Below, one piece after another: positions 21,319-31,828 of a stretch of DNA of 64,000 bases (the first letter of the stretch is position 1; every line of letters begins with the position of its first letter). The DNA comes from Sphingomonas sp. UV9. Its GTDB lineage: Bacteria > Pseudomonadota > Alphaproteobacteria > Sphingomonadales > Sphingomonadaceae. The notes under the pieces were generated by a model that did no database searches, had not been told where the DNA came from, and was given only the letters and a program-made list of their open reading frames with translations. The position numbers and the translations under genes were made by a program. The stretch is from NCBI RefSeq assembly GCF_004101245.1, contig NZ_SCIN01000002.1, positions 806,001-870,000 on the forward strand, in the 5' to 3' direction.

Positions 21319-21930
21319 TCAGAGGTGCCCAGCCCAATGCTGTTCGGAAACGATGGCAATCGGTATGCCTTGGGAACGCATTTCAGCGGCCTTGAGGATC
21401 TTATTACCGAACGAAGAGTGTTTCCACGACTCGGTCGCGTACAACCCGATAACCAACACGTTCGTCTTTTGCGTCAGACTGCCGCATCGCCCACCGCGCT
21501 CGCCCACCGCGGCTTCACACGCCTTACGCTGCCCGAAGTTGAACGTCCCCGTGAAGCAGTAGCTGCGGCCATCAAACATCAGCGTCGGGGCAGGGTCGCA
21601 GAGCGGCAGTGTCGTTGCCTTCAGGAGTTCGCCCAGTTCGAAATCCCGGCTCGAAAAGGCGTTTAGCGTTGTCAGAAGGTCGCGGCATTCGTCCTCGTCG
21701 GCAATGCCGTCGCTCAGTACGGCGTTGATACGATCGTAAAGGACGCGGATGATGGGTTGGTCGCTAAGGTCTGCGCTCGCGGCCAACCATTTCTGCAGGA
21801 ACTCGACTTCTGATTGGTTGAGACCGCCATCCGCCGCAACGCCCCGTGCAATGCCGATTAACTCATCGATCTGGCGTGAGGAAAGACGGTCATTGCCGGC
21901 CGCTGAATAGAATTCGTCGGTCGCCGCCAT
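21319..21930 (-). CDS. BRCT-domain protein
   Basis: 203 residues; the second of two adjacent ATGs is chosen since AGGAG then lies 6 bases away (the first ATG is at 21933). The N-terminal 95 residues are helical and acidic; a BRCT domain of the DNA-ligase type follows, with FDGRSYCFTGTFNFGQRKAC, VGERGGRCGSLTQKTNVLVIG and a C-terminal IVSEQHWAGHL. BRCT domains mediate phosphopeptide or DNA-end binding; standalone bacterial versions are of unknown role. Base composition looks less GC-rich than neighbours, suggesting accessory origin. Confidence 0.82.
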   Translation of the reverse strand: MAATDEFYSAAGNDRLSSRQIDELIGIARGVAADGGLNQSEVEFLQKWLAASADLSDQPIIRVLYDRINAVLSDGIADEDECRDLLTTLNAFSSRDFELGELLKATTLPLCDPAPTLMFDGRSYCFTGTFNFGQRKACEAAVGERGGRCGSLTQKTNVLVIGLYATESWKHSSFGNKILKAAEMRSQGIPIAIVSEQHWAGHL

Positions 21931-22153
21931 CATAATCTCCTGAATGGATTGAATACTGGCGTAGCCGCATGTTCAATTGCAAGCGATCCTTCCACAAGCC
22001 GCGTAGAAATACTTGCCGTCCTCCACGCCCGCCAGTGCTACACCTAAGGCCCCGCCGCCATCCGCAACGCCGCATTGGTCCGCCCAAGCCAGCCCGGCCC
22101 GCGCTGCGTCACCCCGAGACCGGTCCGTTTTGGATACGGTCGCGGGGCGCCAG

Positions 22154-22582
22154 TCAATAGAAGTGCGCGTATGCCGGCGCGGACTGGTACCAACCCTTGC
22201 AACTGCGCCTGCCGTCGGTTCGCCGGTTCTCGAACCGCCACTGTCCAGGCCCGACGCCCGCCACGAGCAGAGTCTTCCCGCGTCGCGCGAGAGTCTGCTG
22301 CCCGATCCAGCGCTCGTACGCCGCCTTCCGTGCTTCGGTCGCGCGACGGGCCCGGCTGCAACTGCGTACGCCCGTCCACTGCCCGATCGCGCCACGCAGA
22401 TCGCCGGTGAAGCGCTCTATCCGGTCGTCCGGCAGGTCGGCTGGGGCCGCGTTGTGCACGAATTCCCTCGCCGGCGCGCTTTCCTGCGCAACAGCTTGCG
22501 TCGTCCCCAGGCTCGACAGGCCGATTCCGACCCCCACAATGCCCGCTAGCGCCGCCCTGACGGTCCTTCCCTTGCTCCGCAT
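22154..22582 (-). CDS. Secreted hypothetical protein
   Basis: 142 residues from MRSKGRTVRAALAG; GGGAGG lies 6 bases upstream of this ATG, better than the one 6 bases earlier. A signal peptide is evident (basic start, GIVGVGIGLSSLG, cleavage near AVAQE). The mature part has two Cys (SCSRARRA, SCKGWYQ) and Arg-rich helices. No family recognised. The 190 bases downstream hold no supported gene. Confidence 0.6.
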   Translation of the reverse strand: MRSKGRTVRAALAGIVGVGIGLSSLGTTQAVAQESAPAREFVHNAAPADLPDDRIERFTGDLRGAIGQWTGVRSCSRARRATEARKAAYERWIGQQTLARRGKTLLVAGVGPGQWRFENRRTDGRRSCKGWYQSAPAYAHFY

Positions 22583-22674
22583 GATCATCCTCCCGTTTCT
22601 GAGGCGTCATGTGTGGCACACGCGTCGGGCAGGCGTTGGCGAGACTGCTCCGTTACGGCGGGATCGCTAACGAA

Positions 22675-22700
22675 GGAACCGCCCACCGCACCCGCCCGTT
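22675..22700 (+). promoter_or_regulatory. EcfG-type general stress promoter
   Basis: GGAACC, a 16-base spacer, then CGTT: an exact match to the alphaproteobacterial EcfG consensus GGAAC-N16/17-CGTT, placed 29 bases before the ATG at 22730. Confidence 0.65.
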
Positions 22701-22729
22701 GGCGTCGCGCATTCAGAAACGGAAAACCC

Positions 22730-23062
22730 ATGCCCAAATTCGACCACCGCCACCCGCACCAGCCTGACCACAAGCCCAAGCCCAAGACGTTCGGCCGCAA
22801 CGCGCTCTCGATCGGCGCCGCCGCGATCGGGCTGGGCGGGGCGTTGCTCGCGGTCTTCCTGCGATCGAAGAAGAACCCCGCCGAGCATGCCGCGCCCGAT
22901 CTCGCGCTCGACAAGCCGCGCCCCGGTGCGGACGATCGCGCGCCCGAGGCCTTCCGTCCCGATCCCACCGCCGTCCCGACCAAGGCCGAGCGCGAGTCGC
23001 TGCGCCCCGCCACCGGCCCGGCGCCGTCCTTCGCCGCGGATCGCGGTTCGACGATCGGCTGA
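22730..23062 (+). CDS. Small single-helix membrane protein, probable stress gene
   Basis: 110 residues. The N-terminus is His/Pro-rich (MPKFDHRHPHQPDHKPKPK), followed by one membrane helix (about 27-46, ALSIGAAAIGLGGALLAVFL) with flanking basic residues, and a Pro/Ala-rich hydrophilic tail. The ATG at 22730 has GGAAAACCC upstream and an EcfG-type promoter at 22675-22700, suggesting general-stress expression. Function unknown. Confidence 0.7.
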   Translation: MPKFDHRHPHQPDHKPKPKTFGRNALSIGAAAIGLGGALLAVFLRSKKNPAEHAAPDLALDKPRPGADDRAPEAFRPDPTAVPTKAERESLRPATGPAPSFAADRGSTIG

Positions 23063-23073
23063 CGGCGCCCAAC

Positions 23074-23199
23074 GATCCTCCCCCGCCAGGGGGAGGAAGC
23101 TGGCTCTTGCCAGACGGAGGGGGAGGGGGCGACTGCCTGCGTTGCGTGTCCTCCCCCTCCGTCACCTTCGGCGCCACCGCCCCCTGGCGGGGGAGGATC
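23074..23199. repeat. Class 6 inverted repeat (GATCCTCCCCC type)
   Basis: GATCCTCCCCCGCCAGGGGGAGG at the left, CCAGACGGAGGGGGAGGG and its inverse CCTCCCCCTCCGTC in the middle, and CCCCCTGGCGGGGGAGGATC at the right. Forms one long nested hairpin. Related copies at 52249, 57707 and 60219. Confidence 0.85.
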
Positions 23200-23531
23200 A
23201 GAAAGTTGCGGGCCGGCTGGGTGTTTCGCGAAGCTGCGGCGCCCTCCACGCAACATTCCCGACCGCTGTCCTGCAGACCCTGATCCGGCATTGCCGATCG
23301 GCCCTCTTCGCAAAGCGCGAGAGCACGGATCATGGCAAACGCATCCTATCCAACCGACCCAAACCTTCCCGCCCGGACCCCGCGCGCTGCCCCTCCGCCC
23401 GAATGCGCCCCCCCCCGATCCCGCCCAGTCGCAGCGCGCGGACGATCCGCCGCAGCCGGCCGCCGGTCCTGCACCCAAATCCCGAACCGGGCGTTCTCCT
23501 GCCGTCACTCTACCAATCGACGGAGACCCCC
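23200..23531. other. Gene-poor interval before DUF3597 gene
   Basis: No gene is convincing. A short open frame from the ATG at 23332 (MANASYPTDPNLPARTP) reaches a 9-C run at 23408-23416 and then continues as low-complexity Arg/Pro; removing one C would join it to a different Pro/Ala-rich frame. This may be a decayed or length-variable small gene, or nothing. Confidence 0.4.
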
Positions 23532-23990
23532 ATGAGTATCTTCAGCAAGATCAAGTCCGCTATCTTCGGTGAGAAGGGTCCGCTCGGCAGCGGTCATTTC
23601 GGCACGCCCAAGGCCGATGCCGCGCCGGCCCCCGCGCCCGCCCCCGCGCCCGCACCGCAGACCACCGCCGCGCAGTCTGCGCCAAAGCCTGCCGCACCGA
23701 CGCCGCAGGCCGCTCCCGCCGCGCCCGCGCAGGCGGTTGACGTCGAGGCGGTCCTCTCGGGGATCGCCGCGAAGAAGGGCTCCGACCTCAACTGGCGCAC
23801 GTCGATCGTCGACCTGATGAAGCTGCTCGATCTCGATTCGAGCCTCGACAACCGCAAGGAACTCGCCACCGAGCTCGGCTATCCCGGCGCCAAGGACGGC
23901 AGCGCGGAGATGAACATCTGGCTGATCAAGGCCGTGATGCGCGAGCTGGAAAAGAACGGCGGCACCGTGCCCGCCAACCTCAAGGATTGA
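23532..23990 (+). CDS. DUF3597 family protein
   Basis: 152 residues. The N-terminus MSIFSKIKSAIFG and the C-terminal domain (about 72-152, VDVEAVLSGIAAKKGSDLNW...ELATELGYPG) match DUF3597, a domain also seen in BON/LysM-type periplasmic proteins. Between them is a Pro/Ala linker (PAPAPAPAPAP). No signal peptide is visible. Structural studies of the family show a small helical bundle; function unknown. Confidence 0.88.
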   Translation: MSIFSKIKSAIFGEKGPLGSGHFGTPKADAAPAPAPAPAPAPQTTAAQSAPKPAAPTPQAAPAAPAQAVDVEAVLSGIAAKKGSDLNWRTSIVDLMKLLDLDSSLDNRKELATELGYPGAKDGSAEMNIWLIKAVMRELEKNGGTVPANLKD

Positions 23991-24066
23991 CGCCAAGTCG
24001 GCGTCGGCAACCAAATGCCGGCGCCGATCATTACGCTTTCAGGACAACTTTCTGAAAGGACACGAA

Positions 24067-24480
24067 ATGCGCGTTGCGATGCTGGGCCTGCTGGCCGCCT
24101 CCACTCTGGTCGCCGGTTGCGTCGGCGGCGGAGGCAGCCAATACGGCGTCGACCCGCGCTATCGCTCCTACGATTACAACCGCCCGGACCCTGCCTATGG
24201 CAGCTACGATGCGGGTCGCTACTACCGCGACGACCGCCGCTATCGCGAGCGCCGCCTGTCGCGCAACGAGCGTGTCTACCGCGGTAACGACGGTCGCTAT
24301 TACTGCCGCCGCAACGACGGCACCACCGGCTTGATCGTCGGCGGAGTCGCGGGCGGCGTGCTCGGCAACGTCATCGCACCGGGCGGCTCGGGCTTGCTTG
24401 GCACCGTACTCGGTGCAGCCGGCGGTGCGCTTGCCGGCCGTGCGGTCGACCGCTCGAGCAACGAGACCCGTTGCCGCTAA
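24067..24480 (+). CDS. Glycine-zipper outer-membrane lipoprotein
   Basis: 137 residues. A lipoprotein signal peptide ends at the lipobox LVAGC (Cys about residue 18). A Tyr/Arg-rich hydrophilic region follows, then a glycine-zipper 2TM segment (about 92-128) with IVGGVAGGVLGNVIAPGGSG and LGAAGGALAGRAVD, typical of SlyB/RcnB-like envelope proteins. Expected anchored in the outer or inner membrane. AAAGGA upstream gives a good ribosome site. Confidence 0.85.
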   Translation: MRVAMLGLLAASTLVAGCVGGGGSQYGVDPRYRSYDYNRPDPAYGSYDAGRYYRDDRRYRERRLSRNERVYRGNDGRYYCRRNDGTTGLIVGGVAGGVLGNVIAPGGSGLLGTVLGAAGGALAGRAVDRSSNETRCR

Positions 24481-24604
24481 GCCCTTAGACCGGCGTCGAA
24501 CTATCGGCGCCGGTCGTTTTGGATGATGGCCGGTTCAAGCGGTGCGCGCGAAAATACTATGCGCGTAAATCGACGCAGTTCTTCACCCATTTTACCGGCA
24601 AGAT

Positions 24605-24633
24605 TTGCAATTCCGGCGGTCTTGGCCCATATA
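24605..24633 (+). promoter_or_regulatory. Candidate promoter of the cold-shock gene
   Basis: TTGCAA (24605-24610), 17-base spacer, CATATA (24628-24633). It would start a roughly 120-base leader before the csp ATG, the long leader typical of cold-shock mRNAs. Confidence 0.45.
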
Positions 24634-24758
24634 GGGCTCAGCTACAGTCGCATATCGACGGTTCTTGGCGCTTTGCGGCACCTTTCTCCTTCTTTCCCTG
24701 CTCCGCGGCACGGGTCGCCCGAACGTCGGGTTACTCTCTACTAAGAAGGAGCCAATTC

Positions 24759-24971
24759 ATGGCTATCACCGGAACCGTAAAGTTTTTCAACGCCGACAAG
24801 GGCTATGGCTTCATCGCGCCGGATGGCGGCGGCAATGATGCCTTCGTGCACATCACCGCAGTCGAGCGCGCCGGCATGCCGACGCTGAACCAGAACCAGC
24901 GCGTCACCTACGAGCTCGAGCCCGACAAGCGCGGCAAGCAGTCGGCCGTGAACCTCCAGCCAGCCGATTGA
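24759..24971 (+). CDS. Cold-shock protein
   Basis: A 70-residue single cold-shock domain, starting MAITGTVKFFNADKGYGFI with both RNA-binding motifs (KGYGFI and DAFVHI). AAGAAGGAG lies 8 bases upstream of the ATG. It melts RNA secondary structure and acts as an RNA chaperone. The gene has a 280-base upstream interval without other genes. Confidence 0.96.
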   Translation: MAITGTVKFFNADKGYGFIAPDGGGNDAFVHITAVERAGMPTLNQNQRVTYELEPDKRGKQSAVNLQPAD

Positions 24972-25011
24972 TCTCGTCGGCGGAGTAATTCGCCGACCTG
25001 AACTCGGTTGT

Positions 25012-25047
25012 GGTGCGGCGGTCTTCGGATCGCCGCACCAAATCTTT
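25012..25047 (+). terminator. UUCG-loop hairpin after the cold-shock gene
   Basis: A 12-bp stem GGTGCGGCGGTC / GGATCGCCGCACC with a TTCG tetraloop, followed by AAATCTTTCC. The short T run makes it a weak or partial terminator; it lies between csp and the next small gene. Confidence 0.55.
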
Positions 25048-25075
25048 CCTAATTCTCTCGCAGGAGCGCACCAGC

Positions 25076-25306
25076 ATGGCCGATAATCCAGAATTTTACC
25101 GGGCCCGCGCTGATGAAGAGCGTCGCAACGGCGATGCTGCGCAACTCGATAACGTCCGCGATCGCTGCCGCCGCGCCGAAAAGGCTTGGGACGACATGGC
25201 ATCGCGCGCCGAACGCACCCAGATTCTCCGTGCCGCCCGCGAAGCCGCCCCCCCCGGTGGCGAACGCATGATGATCGGCACGCCGTCGATGGTGCCCGCC
25301 GAATAG
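25076..25306 (+). CDS. Conserved small hypothetical protein
   Basis: 76 residues from the ATG at 25076 (MADNPEFYRARADEERRNGD), with CAGGAG upstream. It is highly charged and predicted helical (RDRCRRAEKAWDDMASRAER) with no membrane segment or signal peptide. A strong terminator follows. No family assigned. Confidence 0.7.
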   Translation: MADNPEFYRARADEERRNGDAAQLDNVRDRCRRAEKAWDDMASRAERTQILRAAREAAPPGGERMMIGTPSMVPAE

Positions 25307-25340
25307 GCGCGCGATCGATTGCAGACCGAAGTGTTGGAAG

Positions 25341-25370
25341 CCCGGGCGCAGCGATGCGCTCGGGTTTTTT
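25341..25370 (+). terminator. Rho-independent terminator
   Basis: CCCGGGCGC and GCGCTCGGG arms around an AGCGAT loop, followed by six T. Ends the small hypothetical gene transcript. Confidence 0.85.
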
Positions 25371-25935
25371 GTTGTCTGCAATGGAGCGGGTCTCGGTCGG
25401 AGGTGAAGGGGTTCGCAGAGGCGCAGAGAGCGCGGGGCCTTCAGCCGAGACGGCGGTGACCGAACACCGGCGCTTCGACATTCTACAGCTTGCGCGAGTC
25501 CGGAGCTTCAGGGCCGTGATGCCACAATGAGCTTGAGCAACTTTACAATTCTCGGTCATCCCCGCGGAGGTGACGGCCCATATCTTCAGATGCGCTGGAC
25601 CGTGCGCCGACGCTTGCCGACAGCGATCCTCGCCTGTGCGGGAATGACACTGAGATGCGCAGCGCTCTGCCGGTTCTGAACTGGACGTACTCTGTGCGTG
25701 GCTGACGGTCCTGCATAATGCCGAGCCACACGGCGTCGAACGATCGAATCCAAAGTCGATCTGCCCATGCAGGCCGGGCAGGGGCACCCGAGCGCACCAC
25801 CTCTGCGTCCTCTGCGCCTCCGCGCGCACAAACTCTTCGCCCGGCCTGATCCGACCGGTCGTCGCGCCAGAGCAAGGTGCATTGTTGCCCATCGGAAGTG
25901 GCAGGGTGAGAAGGGTACTCGCCCGATACCAGCGC
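25371..25935. other. Gene-free interval with a degenerate inverted repeat
   Basis: No supported gene. It holds GTTCGCAGAGGCGCAGAG-type low-complexity DNA with an inverted partner CCTCTGCGTCCTCTGCGCC near 25800, and an inverted pair GGTCATCCCCGCGG...GCGGGAATGAC (25555-25648) resembling the class 3 repeat. Several frames are open on both strands but lack starts, ribosome sites and recognisable protein. Confidence 0.6.
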
Positions 25936-26952
25936 CTATTTCAACGGCTTCCCCGAATCCTTCCACCGGTCGAGTATCTGCGACTCCGGCGGCAGCATAT
26001 CCGTCACCACCGGCGCGGCGGGCCTGGCATGCACTGGCTTGGCTTCTGCGAGAGCGACGGGCGCCAGCTCCACCGACGCGGCCGGCACCGGGACGGAAAC
26101 CGCCGCAGCCCCCGCCGCCGCGATCATCTGCGGAGTCGGCGGCGCGGCTGGTGACAGCGTCATATGCGGCCCCGGCACCGGCTCGCCGCCCGCATAACGC
26201 TGGTTGAAGGCTGCGGACGTGCCCCAATAGCCCTTCCACCGATGGAAGAAATGCGCCCCGACGACATCGGTCATCACCAGTGCCCGGTTCCACGCCGGCG
26301 TCACCGCATAGGTGTGGTAATGCGTCGCCAGCCCGACCGGCGCATAGACATAGCCCGCCAGCGCCATCCCCGCCGCGCGCGCCGCGCGGACCCATGCCGC
26401 CCGCGCCGGCATACGGGCGAGCGCGCCGTCGCAGGCGAAGCTGAACTGGCAGCCGGCATGCTCGGAGCCTTGATACACCACGCCGCACACCGTCCCCGGA
26501 AACGCCGGATGGCGCGCGCGATTGAGGATGACCTGCGCCACCGCCTGCTGCCCGGAGTCGGATTCGGATGCGGCTTCGTAATAGATCGCGGCCGTCAGGC
26601 ATTGCAGCGCGCGGTCACGGTCGAGTGCCGAGGCGCCCGCCATCGAAAACGGCCGCGCGGGCACGACGCCAGCATCCAGCACCGCGCCCGCGGGGATCGG
26701 CAGATCGGGCAGGTCGATCGTTCCCGTCACGCCGGCGGCGGGCGCAGCGGTTTCCTGATCGGTGGCGGGCATCGGGCTCGACACGCCGCGCGCATCGGCC
26801 GCGACCATCGCCTGGTCCCGCGCGGCATTGCGGGCGGAGATGACGCGGAGCGCGGCGTGCGCGGAGATGCCGGCGCCGATCACCAGCACCGTGGCCATCA
26901 TCGCCAACCAGATGCGGCGCATAAGCCGAACCGTCTGCACCCGAACGCGCAC
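25936..26952 (-). CDS. SleB/CwlJ-type cell-wall hydrolase
   Basis: 338 residues from a GTG with GAGG about 7 bases upstream; an internal ATG gives MRRIWLAMM. An N-terminal membrane anchor or signal (RIWLAMMATVLVIGAGISAHA) is followed by a linker and a hydrolase_2 domain (about 115-230) with LTAAIYYEAASES (catalytic Glu), QAVAQVILNRARHP and GSEHAGCQFSFACDG. It cleaves peptidoglycan glycan strands in the periplasm. The Pro/Ala-rich C-terminal 100 residues are unassigned. Confidence 0.88.
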   Translation of the reverse strand: MRVRVQTVRLMRRIWLAMMATVLVIGAGISAHAALRVISARNAARDQAMVAADARGVSSPMPATDQETAAPAAGVTGTIDLPDLPIPAGAVLDAGVVPARPFSMAGASALDRDRALQCLTAAIYYEAASESDSGQQAVAQVILNRARHPAFPGTVCGVVYQGSEHAGCQFSFACDGALARMPARAAWVRAARAAGMALAGYVYAPVGLATHYHTYAVTPAWNRALVMTDVVGAHFFHRWKGYWGTSAAFNQRYAGGEPVPGPHMTLSPAAPPTPQMIAAAGAAAVSVPVPAASVELAPVALAEAKPVHARPAAPVVTDMLPPESQILDRWKDSGKPLK

Positions 26953-27158
26953 GCCGTTACCTCATATCGTGGGGATGAGCGGAATGCTCACGCGCCGAAC
27001 ACCGCGTCGGGATAGCCGATTTCCGCGGTCCGATCGCGCCCGGATTTCGATCGTCCCACCACGGGACGATGCCGATTGCCGATTGCTCCCGTTCCTCCAT
27101 CTGCCGCCGTTTGCGCACCTCGTTTTGTCGGGTCGCAGAACGGCTTAGCAGCAATGGC

Positions 27159-29990
27159 TTACCGTAAGGTTGCGGTATCCAGCTTGAGCGCAGACTCGGG
27201 GATCACCTCGACATTGGGATAGGCCTTGCGCAGCGGTTCGATGAACTGCTTGGCGTCGCCGACCACGACGATACTCGCCGCCTTCGGATCCAGCAGCGCG
27301 GCCGCCGCCGCCTGTACCGCGGTCGGATCGACCGCCCCGACCGCGCCGGTGTAGCGCTGCAACTCGGCCAGCGGCACGCCGTTCTGGACATATGCGCCGA
27401 GGATCCCGGCAACCCCGGACGTCGTCTCGATGTTGCGACCGAAATTACCGACCAGCACCGCCTTGCGCGTGTCGAGTTCGGCGGCGGGCACGGGCGCCGA
27501 CCCCAGCCGCGCCATCTCGGCGGCGATCAGCGTCACGACCTCCGCCGCGGTGGGGTTCTTGGTCTGCGTCCGCGCGGCGACCGTCCCTTGCGTCTTGCCC
27601 GCATCCAGCCCGCTGCTCGCGCCGTAGGCAAGCCCGCGCTTGATCCGGATTTCCTGGTTCAGCCGCGACGAGAAGCCCCCGCCGAGCACGGTGTTGCCGA
27701 CCGCCAGCGGATAATAGCGCGCATCGTTCCGCGCGATCGCCGGCCGCGCGACGACCACCCCCGCCTGACCCGCCTCGGGCATGTCGACGACGATCACGCG
27801 AGGCTTGGGATACACCACCCGAGGCGCGTTCGCCGCCACCGTACCGGCCGATTTCCAGCCCCCGAACTGTGCCTCCGCCAGCGCCTTCGCCCGCGCGGCG
27901 GTAACGTCGCCGACCATGATCAGCGTTGCCTGGCCCGGCTGGAAACTCCGGGCATAGGCCGCGGCGATGTCCGGCCGCGTGATCGCCTTCAACGAGAGTG
28001 GCGTTCCCCCGAACGGTGCCCCGTAAGGCGATGCGCCGAGCACCGCACGATCCGCGACCAGCCCGGCGACCTGCGCGGGGTTCTTCAGCGCCAGCGTGAC
28101 GGCATCGACCTGCTGCGTCCGCGCGCGCTCGATCTCTTCGGGCGCAAAGGCGGGATTGACCGCCACGTCCGCCAGGATCGCCATTGCGGGGGCAAGCTGG
28201 TCCGACTTCACCGTCACGTCCACCGACGCCCCGTCGCTGCCCGCCGCGCTGCCGATCGAGCCGCCAAGACCCTCGATCGCCCGCGCGATCTGCGTTGCCG
28301 AGCGTGTCTTCGTGCCCTTGGTGAGCAACTCCGCCGATAGACTGCTGACACCAGCCCGGTTTGCCGGATCGGTCGCCGCACCGCCGGCGGTCACCAGATA
28401 GGCGGTGACGATCGGCAGGTCGTGCCGCTCCACCGTGACCAGCCGCATGCCGTTGGCCAGGCGAACCTCCACCGGCTGCGGGATCGTCGGCGATACCGGC
28501 GCGCTCGGCGCCGGGGGCTGGACGCGCTGGCCGTCCGGCGCAGGCGTCACGATCTCGACATCCGCAGGCGTCTTCAGATCGGCAACCTGGACGGTCGGCG
28601 CCACCGCGATCGTATCGGCAACGCCGGTCGCGGGCTTGTCGGCGATAGGCATATACCGGATCGTCGCCGACTGGTTCTCGCCGAGATATTTCCGCGCGAC
28701 CCGCTGGATATCCGCCGCCGTCACGCGAGAGATCGCCGCGAGCTGCTTGTCCGCCGCCTGCGGATCGCCGTCGATCAGCACCGCGGCGGCCAGCGTGCTT
28801 GCCTTGCCCTCGGCGGTCTCGCGCGACCGGATCGACTGGGTGAGGATCTCGTTCTTCGCCTCGGCCAGTTCGGCCGCGCTCACGGTTGCATCGCTGAACC
28901 GCGCGATCTCGCGCTTCAGCGCCGCCTCGCCCGCCTCGACGGTCTTGCCGCCCGCCATGATCGCATAGACCACCAGATTGCCGGTCGACTGCTTGGTGTC
29001 GAGGAACGCCTCCGCCGACTGCGCGAGCTGATCACGGTACACCACGGTCTCGTACAGCCGCGAGCTCTCGCCCGTCGCCAGCACCGCGTTCAACACGGTC
29101 AACGCCGCGCTATCCGCATCGCGGTCCGCGGGGACATGATAGCTGACCAGCACGGCCGGCAATGGCGTGTTCGGCTCGTACACGGTGCGCGTCACCGCCT
29201 TGGTCCGCGCCGGCTCGGCCACCGTCACGCGCGGGATCGCCGCCGACGGCTTTTTGATTCCAGCGAAATACTGGTCGACCCAGCCGTTCAACTGCGCCGG
29301 ATCGAAATTGCCCGACACCACCAGGATGGCATTGTCCGGCCGATAATAGGTCGCGTGGAATGCGCGGACGTCATCGATTCCGGCCGCCTCGAGATTCTCC
29401 AGGCTGCCGATCGTCCCGCGCGCATACGGGTGCGCGGTATAAGCGAGCGCCGGATAATAGAGCGAGAACAGCTTGCCGTAGGGCCGCGCGAGCGTGCTCT
29501 GGCGCAGTTCCTCCTTCACCACGTCGCGCTCCGACCCGAAGCTCTTGGGCTCGACGACGAGGCTCGCCATCCGGTCGGCCTCCGCGAACAGCAGCCGCTG
29601 GAGGTGGTTGGCGGGGATCACCTCGTAATAATTGGTGTAGTCGTCGTTGGTCGACGCGTTGTTATACCCGCCGACGTCCTCGGTCAGCCGGTCCATCTGC
29701 TCCGACACCAGGTTGCGCGTCGACTTGAACATGAGATGTTCGAACATGTGCGCGAACCCGGACTTGCCCTTGGGGTCGTCCTTCGAGCCGACATCGTACC
29801 AGACCTGCACCGACACGTTCGGCGTGCCGGTATCGCGGATCGCATAGACGCGCAGGCCGTTCGGCAACGTGCGCTCGGTATAGGCGATCGGCTTGACCGA
29901 TACCTGCGTGGAAGCAGGCGCCGTCTGCGCCACCACCGCTACGGGAAGACATGCCGCGGTCAGCAGCAGGGCGGAGCGGAGGAGGCGCAT
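27159..29990 (-). CDS. M16 zinc metallopeptidase, fused two-half form
   Basis: 943 residues with a signal peptide (RLLRSALLLTAACLPVAVVAQ). The N-terminal half has the inverted zinc motif HMFEHLMF (H81, E84, H85) and the conserved downstream glutamates; the C-terminal half is the usual inactive partner domain with a second GRLANGMRLVTVE-like start. Periplasmic pitrilysin/PqqL-like enzymes degrade peptides and small proteins. It starts 8 bases after the small membrane protein gene, at the end of the tgt operon. Confidence 0.93.
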   Translation of the reverse strand: MRLLRSALLLTAACLPVAVVAQTAPASTQVSVKPIAYTERTLPNGLRVYAIRDTGTPNVSVQVWYDVGSKDDPKGKSGFAHMFEHLMFKSTRNLVSEQMDRLTEDVGGYNNASTNDDYTNYYEVIPANHLQRLLFAEADRMASLVVEPKSFGSERDVVKEELRQSTLARPYGKLFSLYYPALAYTAHPYARGTIGSLENLEAAGIDDVRAFHATYYRPDNAILVVSGNFDPAQLNGWVDQYFAGIKKPSAAIPRVTVAEPARTKAVTRTVYEPNTPLPAVLVSYHVPADRDADSAALTVLNAVLATGESSRLYETVVYRDQLAQSAEAFLDTKQSTGNLVVYAIMAGGKTVEAGEAALKREIARFSDATVSAAELAEAKNEILTQSIRSRETAEGKASTLAAAVLIDGDPQAADKQLAAISRVTAADIQRVARKYLGENQSATIRYMPIADKPATGVADTIAVAPTVQVADLKTPADVEIVTPAPDGQRVQPPAPSAPVSPTIPQPVEVRLANGMRLVTVERHDLPIVTAYLVTAGGAATDPANRAGVSSLSAELLTKGTKTRSATQIARAIEGLGGSIGSAAGSDGASVDVTVKSDQLAPAMAILADVAVNPAFAPEEIERARTQQVDAVTLALKNPAQVAGLVADRAVLGASPYGAPFGGTPLSLKAITRPDIAAAYARSFQPGQATLIMVGDVTAARAKALAEAQFGGWKSAGTVAANAPRVVYPKPRVIVVDMPEAGQAGVVVARPAIARNDARYYPLAVGNTVLGGGFSSRLNQEIRIKRGLAYGASSGLDAGKTQGTVAARTQTKNPTAAEVVTLIAAEMARLGSAPVPAAELDTRKAVLVGNFGRNIETTSGVAGILGAYVQNGVPLAELQRYTGAVGAVDPTAVQAAAAALLDPKAASIVVVGDAKQFIEPLRKAYPNVEVIPESALKLDTATLR

Positions 29991-29998
29991 ACGGGTCC

Positions 29999-31824
<1,826 letters not shown>

Positions 31825-31828
<4 letters not shown>

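Noticed and set aside
21973..22153. Minus-strand frame ending GKYFYAACGRIACN downstream of the secreted hypothetical
   Set aside because: Reads somewhat protein-like, but has no start or ribosome site of its own and overlaps the annotated gene in another frame.
25371..25935. Short open frames on both strands
   Set aside because: They lack ribosome sites and recognisable protein, and overlap inverted-repeat DNA.
26953..27158. Possible tRNA or other RNA gene between cell-wall hydrolase and M16 peptidase
   Set aside because: No TTCGA-type T-loop with matching acceptor stem was found here or in other gaps.
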